Assembly (NCBI RefSeq): GCF_008831285.2
Contig: NC_045138.2
Coordinates: forward strand, 29,235,934 to 29,299,933
DNA: 64,000 bases
Reading direction: 5' to 3'
Origin: Nymphaea colorata
Taxonomy: Eukaryota > Streptophyta > Magnoliopsida > Nymphaeales > Nymphaeaceae
This document shows positions 32,760 to 44,848 of this stretch, piece after piece (the stretch's first letter is position 1; each line of letters starts with the position of its first letter). The notes beneath the pieces were generated by a model. It saw only the letters and a program-made list of their open reading frames with translations, was not told the origin of the DNA and searched no databases. A program made the translations under genes and the position numbers.

Positions 32760-34136
32760 GACTGCCGAAGCAGCAACGATTGAAAACACGGAATGCTTTT
32801 CGTTTCTTTTGCCAGACTCCCTCTCTCTCTAAAATTTGAGAAGATTTGAAGGTGACATACTCTGAAATTGAACTGCTAACATTCAGATACTCCAAAAACT
32901 GAGAAATATTATGTACAGTGTTGCTTGTCACTAGAATTCAAGATGTGAGGACAGCCTATTCTTTGATTGTAATTAGTCTCAGTTTATGTGGTTTTTGTTG
33001 CCCAAAAGACCAAGGTTCAGTTGTTGCGAAATTTGTTTCATCTGTTATTCCTCTGTTGGGAACATGCATAAATTCTGACCAATCATCAAGATTCAAGCTA
33101 AAACTGTAAGGAAATCAGATTTTATTGTCAAAAGAATATAAACAACAGTTACTTTGGTAATAAGACAGGGTTTTCAACATGGTTTTAGCAACATCAAAAA
33201 TGGGTTATTTAATATTTTCCACGCTCTGGTCATTTATTCCTTGTTCATCAATATATATGCATTGAAAATAAATGAAACATGGGGTTCACTGATTATCCCC
33301 TTAAAACAAACAGGAAAAAAAATCAATTCTCCATGATCTAGATCTGTTGAAGGCGGCTCTGCGGTCATACTTCTTTAATATCTAACTTCTATGAAAAATC
33401 TTGGCTATGAGTAGGGCCTGAGGGGCACTGAAAGCTTTGGTTGTGTTCTGTGGGCAAGTGATAAACTCTTTCATTTGGTTGTACAAACTTTCTTTTATTT
33501 CTTTCTAGCAGAAGCCCTGAACTGAGGTCAAGTTGCCACCTGGTGGGTAGTCCATAAATTTTCGCCTAGATGAGCTTGTCAAAAGTTTGGGCCACTTAAT
33601 CGACCTTGTATTTCGGATGAGCGAGAGGTTTACAATCCACCACTCGAAAAAGATCTCTCAGACCTATACTCGTGGGAGTAGACCGACTAATGGCGCTAGC
33701 TGACTAGAGTTCCTTGGCAAACCCATAAAGTCATCTAAGTGCCCAACATAGACCTTAGTTTGCAGAGAAACTGTTAAAAGCTGTTCAAACTGAACAGTAG
33801 ACTCGGACTTATATACCTTTCTTATCTATTTGACAAGCCATATTTGTCTCTTCAAATTCGGGTTAAATTACCTCCACATCGAGTATTGAACTCATGACCT
33901 CCTTTTAAGTCGAAGTCGGAATCGCTAAGCCAACCATTTAGGTACGCGTATGAGGAAGCAACCAGACAAGGTATTTCATATTTTCTTTTTATTTTAATTT
34001 TTTATTGACAGGTCGAGGTTAGGTGGGCTCCCACCAGATTCTGCCAAGCGAAGCCGGCCTTCTGAATAAATGCTTTTAAAATGACCATTTAAAGTCTTAA
34101 TTTGAACACGCTAAGCTAAGTTGGTGGTTGCTTGTG

Positions 34137-34193
<57 letters not shown>

Positions 34194-36945
34194 TTGGTGG
34201 TTGCTTGTGGAATATATATATATATATATATAATATATATATATATATAAAAGAAAAAAGGGCACAGATGTGATGGATCGGGCAATCCGTCGTTGCCTAA
34301 CAAGAAACAAGATGATCCTAGTTAGCTTAATTGATTATCGATCGGCCCACCACCCACCAGCTACATATTGAGAATCATCCCTATCCAATCGCTAAGAAGC
34401 ACATAATTAATCTCATCAAGTTGGCTGACTTCAGTTCACGTCATCGTTTGATCAGCAAGTTAGCTCATGCTAAAAGTTGTCTAAAGTCTGAACTATATAT
34501 AGATATAAGTAGGCAAGTTGGTAAAAACCAAGTGACAAATTAAAATCATACCTATTAAAATTAATTATTGAAATATTTTTTGTACAATCTAACCTTATAG
34601 ATATGATCATAAGAGTGATTTGATGAAACATGTATATTACTTAAATAATGTTGTTTTCATAGTAAAATGAGTGGCTCTTATACCATCAAAATTTTGATAG
34701 TATAAAATCAATTATTTTCACATAAATGACTTGAACTAGAGCACAGTTTATATTAAATTAGTGTTTATGAACACATTAGAAGGTTCACATTTTGTTTAAA
34801 ATATTTTTTAATAAGAATCTAAGATGTCTGGTTTTTATCTCTTACCCAAGTGGTCTGGTGTGTGTGTGTGTATATATATAATCTGAGAGTCGTTTGCAAA
34901 TTAATCAACCCGATTCTCCAGTAGATTCAAGGGTAACCGTGATATATACTACTCTTCTTCTAATGTTTTCAAATATTTTTAAAGTTTTAGTTATGTTTTA
35001 TGACTTTCCTTTTAATTTATTTTCCAAATTTTTTTTTATGATAATCAAGCCATTAAAGTAAAAATAAACGTGTTCAACTGCTAAATCGGCAGAAATTCAA
35101 ATTTTTGATTTTAATAACACAGGCAGCTTCACCAGTGTGAGTTTATCCAGTATTGCAAATAATGATGCAAGGGCTGAGTCAAATGATTGTCATATTGGGC
35201 CTTAATTTTTATAACTGAATTAACTTACTTTGGAAACATGTGCTGCTTATATATACAAACATTTCAAAAGTGCTTTGTATATATGGAGAAATTTGGGAAC
35301 TATATTGCCCTCTATGATTGAATACTGTGAGGGAATAGAAAAGATTTTGTAATGATCTAACTTTGGATTCCTAAAAGCTGCTGGTGTGCTTATATATGTA
35401 GCTAGTTTGGATAAGCTTCCAACTCAGGATGTATCTCAAAGATTTGGTTTTTCCTGGTTTCTATGTGGGAAGGCAACTGAAGACCAGCAATGCAATCTTT
35501 TTTAGTGCTCAAATATCGATTGGTATTTGTAGTAGTGGTTTCCTGGTTTGGAATTTCAAGAACTCATTTTGTTGATTTTTCTGCGTAGTTTCAATGGTGG
35601 GTTAGAAAATGTTTTCCTGCAAGGAACTTCGGATATGCTGATTGCTTTAACATAAGAATCTGGAAATTATGGATGTTTCGCAATTCAGCAATCCATAAAG
35701 GGGTAGTAAAATCAATTAAAAATGCCAAGAGATCTAGCAAATATGCACTGAGATAATTTTGAAGCAGAACTAGACATGCCTGCAGGTGTTCACAGCTGTA
35801 AGGTATGTGGCCTGCTACAAAATTGTTCAGTCCCGTTTTGGTAGGTCAAGGCATCGTTTGGATTTGTTATTGAGATTGCTTCTTCGTTAATGAAGATTTT
35901 TTTTTTTTTCTTTTAAATGTGCTGCTATTCTCAGCTGGGAGGAAGGAATGATAAAACCAACATGGGTATCTTTACTTCGAAGTATGTCTTCAGTTCTATT
36001 CTCATGGGTATTACTCCCTCTACCCCACGGCATCAGGTTGAAGGTGCACTGACTCTATCTCAGGCACCTAGACTCAGGAGGCATTGGAGGAGGAGGGGCA
36101 TGCTTCAACCCCCGGTTGAAAAAAAAGTTCTGAGACATTAGTGTTGGATGATATACACAGATCAAATGATTAAAGTTAGGCATATTTTGGCAGATAAAAG
36201 AGATGACTTTTATCTTTTCTGCAAGGTCATATTATTAGATGGTGTAGAGGTGTAATGTTTATCTGTGATGTTGATATGTCGGATAATATTATAGCTAAAC
36301 CTATTGTTAGAGAATGTGGGCATTGCTGTAGTGTCAACTGTTATGAGGTAATGTTGTCTATATTTGCTTGTTTTTTTTTATTGAGGATATCTTCTAGTGC
36401 ACTGCTTCTTCTTTCATTCTTCCATTCTTGTTTTCTTTCTCGTCAACGAGCAACTGGAAGTAGGCTTGCAAGGCCCTCTTTTGGCCTCACGCACAGCTGA
36501 GGAAAGGATATGCATTAGATATCAAGATTACGGCTCTTCGCACAACCAAGTTCCACAGTTATTAGTCTTAATTGCCATCTCATGGACTCTTTCCTGAATT
36601 GAAGCATACCAATCTTTAACAAGGGTACTCTCCTGGACTTGAGCCGTGTGGAAGGATTAATGAAGCTTAACCATTAAATATCGCTTTTTCTATCCCAAAG
36701 AGTGTGTGGACAGGATGAACTTCGGAAGTTTAGACAAGAATTACTGGTTCTTCATCCTTCTTGATCATTTATTGCATGGCATAAATATAAATCTTTCTGG
36801 TCTTCTATATGTCATTGACATATTAATGGCCATACACCCTCCACCAAGTAAAGACAATCTGAGAAGAAAACCATCAACATTGCATACCATCAAACTAGTC
36901 CACGGTAAGGTTGCAGGTTTTAGGATAAGAAGGACCTACAAAATG
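32760..36945. other. Spacer with microsatellites and repeat debris
   Basis: The first few hundred bases are presumably the 3' UTR of the RING gene. About 33480-33960 carries a GC-richer repeat-like segment without coding capacity. A compound TA minisatellite is at 34117-34250 and a TG/TA run at about 34858-34880. A poly-T run is at 35898-35912. No domain was recognised in short frames at 35917-36500. Confidence 0.4.
34117..34250. repeat. Compound minisatellite: duplicated unit plus (TA)n
   Basis: The sequence AAGTTGGTGGTTGCTTGTGG occurs at about 34119 and again at about 34191. Each copy is followed by a long TA tract (34138-34189 and 34212-34250), the second one interrupted. The whole unit of about 72 bp has been duplicated. 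Confidence 0.85.
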
Positions 36946-36951
36946 ATATGA

Positions 36952-37575
36952 AGGGATACCGAACTCAGAGCACGAGGATTACATCTCCCCCTGGCTTACC
37001 TTGCTTTCTACGTCCTCTGGTCCTTGGCGGTCATCTTCCTCTTCTTGCTGGTCTGTTGCAGATTGAATGGTATAATAAACAGCAGCCAAGATCCGGCTGC
37101 TCGGCCGGAGAGATCATCGGGTGTCGACAACAAACTTATTGCTTCTCTGCCCTTATGCACTTTCTCGTTGTTGAGGGGATCGAGCTTAGGCCTCGATTGC
37201 TCCATTTGTCTTGCGAAATTTGCAGATATGGATGTTCTTCATGTTCTGCCCAAGTGCAGGCATGCTTTCCATGTAACTTGTATAGATGCATGGCTTGAGA
37301 AGCAATCGAGCTGCCCATTATGCCGCGAAAAGGTCGAAGAAGAAGACATCTCCAACTTTGCATCGTCTTCCACCATAATTTGTTCTAGCAATATGCAAGG
37401 TTCTGTGGAAGAAACGAACACAAAAGTGGCCCTTCATGGAGAGGTCGAGATAACTAGTGATCATCCACCAGTGACACCAAATGCTGAGCATAGTTGCTCC
37501 AAGAAGAAGGATGATGAAGATGGTGCAAGATCGGTTGAAAGAGTTGAACATGTTATCACCATTCAGGCGCAGTAA
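36952..37575 (+). CDS. ATL-type RING-H2 gene lacking an in-frame ATG
   Basis: Open frame of about 207 codons from the stop at 36949 to TAA 37573. It encodes a transmembrane segment (AYLAFYVLWSLAVIFLFLLV), a CCRLNG boundary, a GLD motif (GVDNKLIASLP) and a complete RING-H2 (CSIC, LPKCRHAFHVTC, CPLCR). The tail ends VEHVITIQAQ, resembling sister genes. No ATG lies in frame before the RING; the first in-frame ATG is inside it. An ATG at 36948 is in another frame (MKGYRTQ), so a frameshift, loss of the ATG (the codon at 36952 is AGG), a non-AUG start or an unseen upstream exon must be invoked. Everything downstream looks under constraint, so status as gene or recent pseudogene is open. Confidence 0.7.
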   Translation, partial: RDTELRARGLHLPLAYLAFYVLWSLAVIFLFLLVCCRLNGIINSSQDPAARPERSSGVDNKLIASLPLCTFSLLRGSSLGLDCSICLAKFADMDVLHVLPKCRHAFHVTCIDAWLEKQSSCPLCREKVEEEDISNFASSSTIICSSNMQGSVEETNTKVALHGEVEITSDHPPVTPNAEHSCSKKKDDEDGARSVERVEHVITIQAQ

Positions 37576-37579
37576 GCAA

Positions 37580-39400
37580 GCCTCTTCAATAAGAATTGTG
37601 TCAAAGGGGACTCCCAAACATCCGATAGAGAAGATGAAGACATGTTGTGAAGAAAATAAAGATATTTTCTGTGGAACTTCTGACTTGTGATTGTTTGACA
37701 TATGTAGATGACGAAGGGGTTGGAATTTGACATGGCCGTTAACCGAATGGTATATGGAACTTTTTCTTTTTTAAAGGAGTTGGTAACAGAATGATTCGTT
37801 TCAGGAGTCATATAAATTAAACAATTTATGATTTGATTTGTTTGCGCGCTCTTGAGGAGCAAGATAATAGTTTTCTTCGGCGTATAAAAAAAAAAAATTG
37901 TTGTTTGATCTCATCTCACATGCCTTGTAGTAACAGCCAGAATGGCAGTTTTTTTCTCATATTTCCAAAATATCCCGTTCAGCTGCACCCTTTGTTCGAA
38001 TTGGATTTAATCAAGTCTCATGTATTGGGGTTCAGATTCATACTCGGACTCAGATTCTAGTTTTCAGAACTGAACTCATATCCTAAAACCTTAAGATCCC
38101 AAGTTTATGCATTTATATAGAACCAGACATATCCCTATGCGGGATCTGCGTCCATTAATATCAGACGTGGGTTTAGATTTAGGTCGAGTCATGAAACTGC
38201 AAACTGAATTCATGTGTGACTAGTAACCTGATTCAAATTTCTTTTCTCAGTCTGACTAAATGAGCTCGTAGTCGGATGGGTGATTGGACACATATACCTC
38301 GCCCTTTTATGTTCCTACGTCCAAGTAATGTCACTATGTAGCCTGAGGCACGAACCACCTCACCCTCTATCGCTTCAACGCGAAGCCCCATCTAAATACG
38401 AAGGAGAACAAGTAGGCCTACCTTTCTATCTGCTCTTTCTTTTATTCAACATACTAAATATTTGGGCCTATTTGGAGTACATGGGGGGTTTGAGTCTTAT
38501 GGTGGGACTCAAACATTTGTCTCTACAATATCTTGAACCTGCAATCTGCAAGATACAAAGCATGTTCTCCAATGTGAACTACATGATTCAATTGGGTGAG
38601 TAGGAGAAGTATTTCATCTTACTATACTTTGTAACGGGTGGACCTCATCTTACCATTACCATACCATGACCATGTAACAGGAGGACCAAATTTCTCAACT
38701 TTTTGCTATTCCCCTCAAAATACAAAAAGCAATGTGACATCTCTTGTTATGCTTTAACTTATCTCTCATTTTGTAGCACAAGAAGTTGGTACACTGAGAA
38801 ATTGAAATAAAGACGGACCTCCTATTAGCCCCTATCCATTGCACTAACCCGGACTGGATGAAATGTTTGACTAAGACTATAAGAATTTGACACTCGTAAA
38901 GTATGTCTTTCAGCTGCCATAAGAAAGTAGGCAACTGCTGGCTATGGAGAGTTTTGCTCCTAGGAGGGGAAGCTTGTTATGGACTTATGTGGATCGACTC
39001 TAACCGTCGTGATTGGTCAGTTATTCTAAAAATCCTGATCGTTTGCGCAGATTCTGATTTTCTATGTTCTTGAATTATCGAATTGATTATTGGTATATCT
39101 CAAAGGGCTTATGTCAGCGATGATCTTGGGAAAGTTTGACAATAGTTAGTATTGGTTCTTGATGTCCCTTGACTATCTTTAATGACATAGACAATCAATT
39201 TCCAGCCTTCGTGCTTCGTTGACATATATTTTGGTACATTCTCTCCCTTTAAGTAATCATAATCCAAGTAAGGAGAACCACTAGAAAGAGTAACTTATCA
39301 AGCCAAATCTACAGGTATATATTCAGGTCAATGCTAAGCTGGAACTTGCTTGAATAATATAAATGCCTAAAAAATGCGGATGATGGAGGACTTTAGATTA
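37580..39400. other. Spacer between two related RING genes
   Basis: AT-rich. Sequence at about 38000-38280 contains GGTTCAGATTCATACTCGGACTCAGATTC-like subrepeats (partial) similar to the hAT-like debris. A 107-codon open frame near 38280-38603 has no recognised domain. Confidence 0.35.
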
Positions 39401-39408
39401 GTTCATAA

Positions 39409-40026
39409 CAATTTCCTCTCTCGTTTGCTTTGCTTTTGCTTCCCGGCTCCCTCCTGGCTGACATTGCCTTCTTCATCCTCTGGATTTTAGTTGTCATTGC
39501 GCTCTGCTTGTTGATTTGCTGCAGATACCATGGCGTAACCAATAATTCCGGCAACCAAGATCGGAATGCTCTGCCGGAGAGATCGGCGGGGATCGGTCGG
39601 GAAGTTATTGCTTCCCTTCCTTTGTACACGTTTTCATTGCATGGGCGCTCAAGGTTAGGCCTTGAGTGCTCCATTTGCCTCTCAAAGTTTGAAGACATGG
39701 ATGCACTTCACGTGCTGCCCAGATGTAATCATGCTTTCCATGTATGCTGCATAGATGCATGGCTTGAGAAGCATTTAAGCTGTCCGTTGTGCCGCCAACC
39801 AGTCGAAGCAGACGACGTATTCAACTTCAATATTTCAGTTGCTAGCCAATTAATTTGCTCCGAAAATATGCAGGAATTGAATGAAGGGATCGGCACAAAG
39901 GTCTGCGGCCATGGAAACGCTGGGAGCAGTGATCCAGGATCATCCATGCCAGATCTCTAACGCAGCAGCTCTTATGAAGATGCAGCACCAAAGGCCACTA
40001 AACATGCCATCGCAATCCAGGTGTAG
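39409..40026 (+). CDS. ATL-type RING-H2 gene, no in-frame ATG, internal TAA before conserved tail
   Basis: Open frame from the stop at 39406 to TAA 39958. It contains a transmembrane segment (DIAFFILWILVVIALCLLI), CCRYHG, a GLD-like region (GIGREVIASLP) and a complete RING-H2 (CSIC, LPRCNHAFHVCC, CPLCR). It is the closest relative of the 36952 gene. Two oddities are seen. First, there is no in-frame ATG upstream of the RING; ATG 39374 opens MRMMEDFRLVHN in another frame and would need a shift. Second, after TAA 39958-39960 the same frame continues without stop to TAG 40024 and reads SSYEDAAPKATKHAIAIQV, matching the C-terminal tail of the sister gene (DEDGARSVERVEHVITIQ). This suggests a nonsense change that truncates the tail by about 21 residues, or readthrough. 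It may be a young pseudogene. Confidence 0.68.
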
Positions 40027-40029
40027 ATT

Positions 40030-41925
40030 ACCAATTTGAATTGCAAAATGATGCGAAATAATCGTTTATTGCTAAATTCACGTGAAAGCAGTGTAGATGA
40101 ACATTGAAACTTGAAACAGAAAAAGGAAAAATCTCTGGAATTGCAGCTTGTAAAAAAGAGGAGTCTAGAATGGTTAAGGAGGAAACCTATGTATCATATA
40201 GAGGTAATAGCAATAGTGGAAGCCTCGATCAGGATACCAGTGTATGTGCAGTTAAAGTTGTACCTGTAATTAAAGTTGTTGATGTTTCTTGTTGTCATTT
40301 ATTCATTTTAACAAGCAATAGGATAATATCTCAACGTGTTTCCATTAATTTCCATTTATGAGTTCCTCCGTGTTGCTAACATTATGTTCTTTACTTTGGC
40401 ACCATTTTTCTTCCAATCACGAACTAAATAAAAAATTATTTTGTTCAGAAGCTTTCATGTCAAAGGAGTTCTTAGATTTTTACGTTTGGTATATGTGCCC
40501 ATTGCATTAAATTATTTTTTTCATTTATCATCTGGCCACGTACTGCTGTCTGCACGAAACGGATTCAATGCTCCTGTCCTCAGCACGCTCGATCGGTAGC
40601 CAAAATCTTCAAAATTTTTCGACAGGTAAGAAGATGAAAACAAAAGCCTTTTATAAGGACAAAAGTTATAAATTATAATGAAAAAAAATGGCCTCAAACA
40701 GGGTAGCGTAGCTAGTCAGCTCGTGGCATGTTAATAGTGTATTGAATTTCTATAAGTACTGCTATAAGTACTGCTATTCTTCGAGACAAAGGCGGAGCAA
40801 GAAAATTCTAACCAAAGGGCACCAGGCATACCGTTTTGGATATTGAACGTCACCAAATATGTAAATGATGAAAGTTGCTCAGAAATATCACTATAAAACT
40901 AAGAAGCTTTTTGGGGGTCTGTGGAGGCAATTACCCACGCATAGCCTACAGTTGTCTCTATTATGCTCCTAGACTGCAAAAAGGTGGCAAATATAAAATG
41001 ATATTTGATGGGTATATTTTAGGCCACCCACGTTGCAAAGCAGTTCTGGACCTGAGAGTTAGGAAAAGCTTCTTCTACATAGAATACTTCTCACCGGAAG
41101 AATGGTGAAGAAAGGCAAAGATCCCCTTGATAAAGAAAAAGAATACTCATGATCATTGAAAGTAGATGATTAGCCAGTCGATAATTTTCTCAATTCTTCC
41201 GTTGGGGGACTACGGATCTGCTACCATATTGAAGTTTAGGTAATACTAATGAAATTGAAATTCAAAGGAGCAGCTCATTGAAGGGACCTTCGATCGGGCT
41301 AGTGGTCAAACTCAGTCTGTAAACATAAAAAAAGAAAAAAAGAAACAGAGAAAGCACCATGAAGACCTCTGGTTTCGGAGGCCTAAGAGAGAAGATGAGC
41401 GATACCTGTTCATTACGTTCACTGGCCATATCTAGTCTCCTCACTCTGGAGCCAATCAGTACCATATTTGAATATTTTCCGTCGCTAATTGATTACCAGA
41501 ATGAACGTCAGTCGTTTGGACGGCGATAGTTTGATTCGCCATTGTGATCCTCATAGCCAAAATTGTGTTTGCTGATAAACGAGGAAAACATCTTTCTACT
41601 GCAGCAGAAAGAAACTCAACCCTTCATTTAGAGTTTCTAATTTACATGGCAGAGTGAGTGCCCGTTTGATGAACATGGCAGAGTAAGTGTCCTCGACACA
41701 TTTGCCCCTTTCATATAGATAATATACGGCTGAATGGCTTCAGATTGTAATACATGTCCATGATGTTTATGCTACGGTGGAACACACGTATAGTTAGTGA
41801 AAACGGTCTTGAAATTTGATCAAGGAATTTATTGGACAGAATTTCCGCTACATATATAAAAACTTGCTCTAAGTATCTACAAAGCCTTTTACGTCTAGAA
41901 CTGCATTAATTAATATTTTCTACAT
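40030..41925. other. Spacer between RING array and ankyrin pair
   Basis: No gene was called. A 12-bp repeat TATAAGTACTGC is duplicated near 40752-40776. The open frame at 40875-41108 follows GGCGGAGCAAGAAAATT, a phrase like the ends of common plant transposons, and is probably transposon debris. Confidence 0.35.
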
Positions 41926-41929
41926 CAGG

Positions 41930-44848
41930 TTAGTACATTATGTATCCTTCTTTTTCAGAGCTCTCCAGAGCATCACTGGAGGAGTCATAATCGGATCTTC
42001 TCTGTAAGCTTGGCAATTCATCATCACCAAGTTGGCTATGGCTTTTAGCTGGGCTTCTCCTGCCATGGCTCTGTTTCTGTATTTTGAACTCCTCCAACTT
42101 CAACCAGTGCCTCACAAGCAGCACCCACAGCCCAATGAACACCAACGCAATGGTGCCTCCGCCAATAGCATAGAGTGCCAATAGCACCCACTTCCTCCCC
42201 TTTCCGGATGGCAGGATAATCCAGGCGGCAGCCATGTAGGCGACCACCATGAACGCCACCGATATCCACATCACCTTGTGCGTCACAGTCAGCAACCTGG
42301 TCAGCGTCCGGCGACGGAAGGGGATGACACTGACCAGGACGATGACTATGCTCAAGGAAGTGAAGAGCGCAACATCATTGCTCACCATGAACACCTTGAA
42401 GGCAGCAGTCCCGCCCATGATGGCCCGGCCGGCGAGCTCACCATCCTGGACAGTGCCGCCTGGAGGGCTTATCACTGCAGCGAACGTCACCGTCGCGATG
42501 AGGACGGCCACGACAGTGATCGTGTTTCGAGCATTTCGCAGGCCTTCGCCGTGAAGCTCAATGTAGGTCTTCCGGCGGCCATGGCGGCGCCTACGGCGTG
42601 GTGGCACCGTCGGTGAATTTCGGCGGCTTGGTGACATGGTGGGAGTCCTAATTACTTCCTCTGGGGAGGCGACAATTCTGTGTATGAGAGAGGAGGAAGG
42701 TGGCACGTCTCCACTTGCCCTGGCCCCGGCATTCCGGAGAGTGGAGCCCATCGACAGAGCACCAGAGTTGCTAGTGTCATTCTCAACAACGTCTAGTGCT
42801 GTGTAACCATTCTTGTTCAGTGCATTCACTTCCACACCCGTCTTCTCCACTATATACCTTACCATCTGGGTCAAGACATGAAGGAAGTGAACAACATTCA
42901 GGCGCAGAGAGAAAGGGGGAGAGAGACAGACAGACAAACAAAGAGATGACATACTTGAGAAAGCTTCCCTGCTACAGCGAGATGCAAAATGGTGTTGCCA
43001 TTGTGGTCAGCCAAGTTCACCAGTTCAGTGACATCCAGCTTCTCCACCAAGTACTTAACTGCTTCAAACTGGTTGTTCTTCACACTCAAATGGAGCACGC
43101 TCTCGCCTACGTTTGTAAGCATCTGCGAAGAATCAAGTGCAATAGAGAGTATCTCGTCCAGTATGGCAACCCTTCCTTTCATGGCTGCCCAATGTAGAGG
43201 ACTTCTGCCTTCAGTGTCGCGGAGGTAGCACAGATCAGGGTTCAGTCTTAGCAGATCCCTGGTGATTTCAAGGTGGCCCTTGCTGGAAGCAAGATGCAGG
43301 GGAGTGAAGCCATGTTGGTCCACCTTAAAAGCGAAGTCAGGCCGTGCTTTTAGTATCTCACGGACAATTTCTGCGTAAAATTTTCATTGCTACTGTCATC
43401 AATGGGATCCAGGAAACAACGGTTGTTCTCAAGAAAGGTGCATTCTGTTGACTGAATTCGGAGTTGATGGTGATATAACTTCAAGAATTGTGCATGAGTA
43501 AATTATTCTCTTCCGCCAAATGATGGAACCAGTTTCAAGAAGATAGGATGATTCCTTGAAGAAGGATATATAATCTTCTATCAAACTTACCTTGCATTCA
43601 GTTCATCATTGTTCTGAAAGTTTTCAAGGGCACAGGACACTGGAATACGGCATAAGGCCCACATTTCTAGAAATAGGAAGCTGACGACAAAGAGGGGATT
43701 GAAGGAAGAGATATCAGATTTTAGGAAATGAAAAGTACTACAATAAATATCAGAAGATGATAAATTGCCCACAAGTTAAAGCAGAAGTTGCGGAAAGTGG
43801 CATACAAGTGGGGCATGTTTTAGCATTATCAGTTTCCTTGCATAAGATGTGAATCGCATAATGGGCATTCCATATATAGGTAGATAAAAGTTTTCAATGT
43901 CAAACTCCACCTTTATCCTTTCTCCTTTCTCCCTTCTCTTTTCCTCCCTTTCTGTCTCCTGTTAAGTTTTTACATGGCATATAAAAGGGTTACTGTATGG
44001 GAAACTTTATGACCTTCGTCTTTACCTATGAACACCCCCCAGTTTGCATTCTCACATCTGTAATGAAAAGAGGTTGAAGAATAACTTTTCGCATAAGTTG
44101 GCAAAAATAGGCATATGATCACCTACTTAAACATTAGGGCAATGCAAAGTTACATAAAAGCCTTAAAGAAACTTTCGTCTTGGAGGCTCCCACCCCTCAA
44201 GCCTCCAAGCTCATGGAGATAGGGGAGAAGAATCCCCTTGCAACTTCGCGAAGTAGGATCCGTGGAAATTACGAAAGCTATTAAGTAGATCAGGCTCCAC
44301 ACTTCAACAACAGAGTGAGCGGTGGTTACCTTGAACTAACAATCCACATGACACACATAGCGACAGAGATGTGCACAAAGCTTTAAGGCTTGGTTACCTG
44401 TATATCCGCAAGAGGCAGCTATGTGCAGAGAAGTGAGAGGGCTATCGACCTCTGCAGCCAGCAGCTGCCACCTGCTCAGCAGCTCCTTCACCACACTCAC
44501 ATGGCCTCGCTTGCAAGCCAGTGACAGCGCGCTCTCGTTCTCTGAATTGAGCTTCAAAACAGCACACGGATCCATGTCAACCAACAGGCTTAAGACCTCC
44601 AAGTTGCCTTCACGGCTGGCTTCATGAAGGGGAGTCTCCAATTTCCTGTTTTCTGCCGATGCCATCGCCGGCCGGATCTTGATCAGCTCTTCTGCAAATC
44701 CTCTCTGCCCGAACCTCGCTGCAAGGTGCAGTGCCGTGTTCAAATAATTTGCATCGACTTGATCAAGAATTTCTTCATCCTCCTGCACCAATTGGTACAA
44801 CATCGTTGTGTTGCCAGTGACTGAAGCATCAAAGAGCCTTCTGTCCAT
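41930..44848 (-). CDS. Ankyrin-repeat membrane protein with PGG domain (gene A)
   Basis: Three exons joined by GT-AG introns: 44848-44398, 43370-42955 and 42865-41930, giving 1803 nt and 600 residues with the frame preserved (phase 1, then phase 0). It starts MDRRLFDAS. About eight ankyrin repeats run from about 35 to 315, for example ETPLHEASREGNLEVL, FTPLHLASSKGHLEIT and NTILHLAVAGK. A basic patch (about 380-388) precedes the PGG domain with PPGG at 423-426, and four hydrophobic segments follow or surround it up to about 560. Plant proteins of this class (ACD6, ITN1, BDA1 and relatives) are membrane proteins, several involved in defence or salt response; which of these it resembles in function is unknown. 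Intron 1 is about 1.0 kb and intron 2 only 89 bp. The neighbour at 47663-51010 is a tandem duplicate. Confidence 0.93.

Noticed and set aside
32293-32931. A 212-codon minus-strand open frame opposite the 32000 RING gene
   Set aside because: Antisense shadow of a well-supported coding region with no domain of its own.
33480-33960. Possible tRNA-like or retroelement sequence with TCGAAGTCGGAATCG
   Set aside because: No cloverleaf could be drawn and no matching B box or long terminal repeat was found.
37318-37701. A 127-codon minus-strand frame over the 36952 RING gene
   Set aside because: Antisense shadow without domain evidence.
42249-42616. Plus-strand open frames over exon 3 of ankyrin gene A
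   Set aside because: They mirror the coding strand of a clear PGG-domain exon and show no family features.
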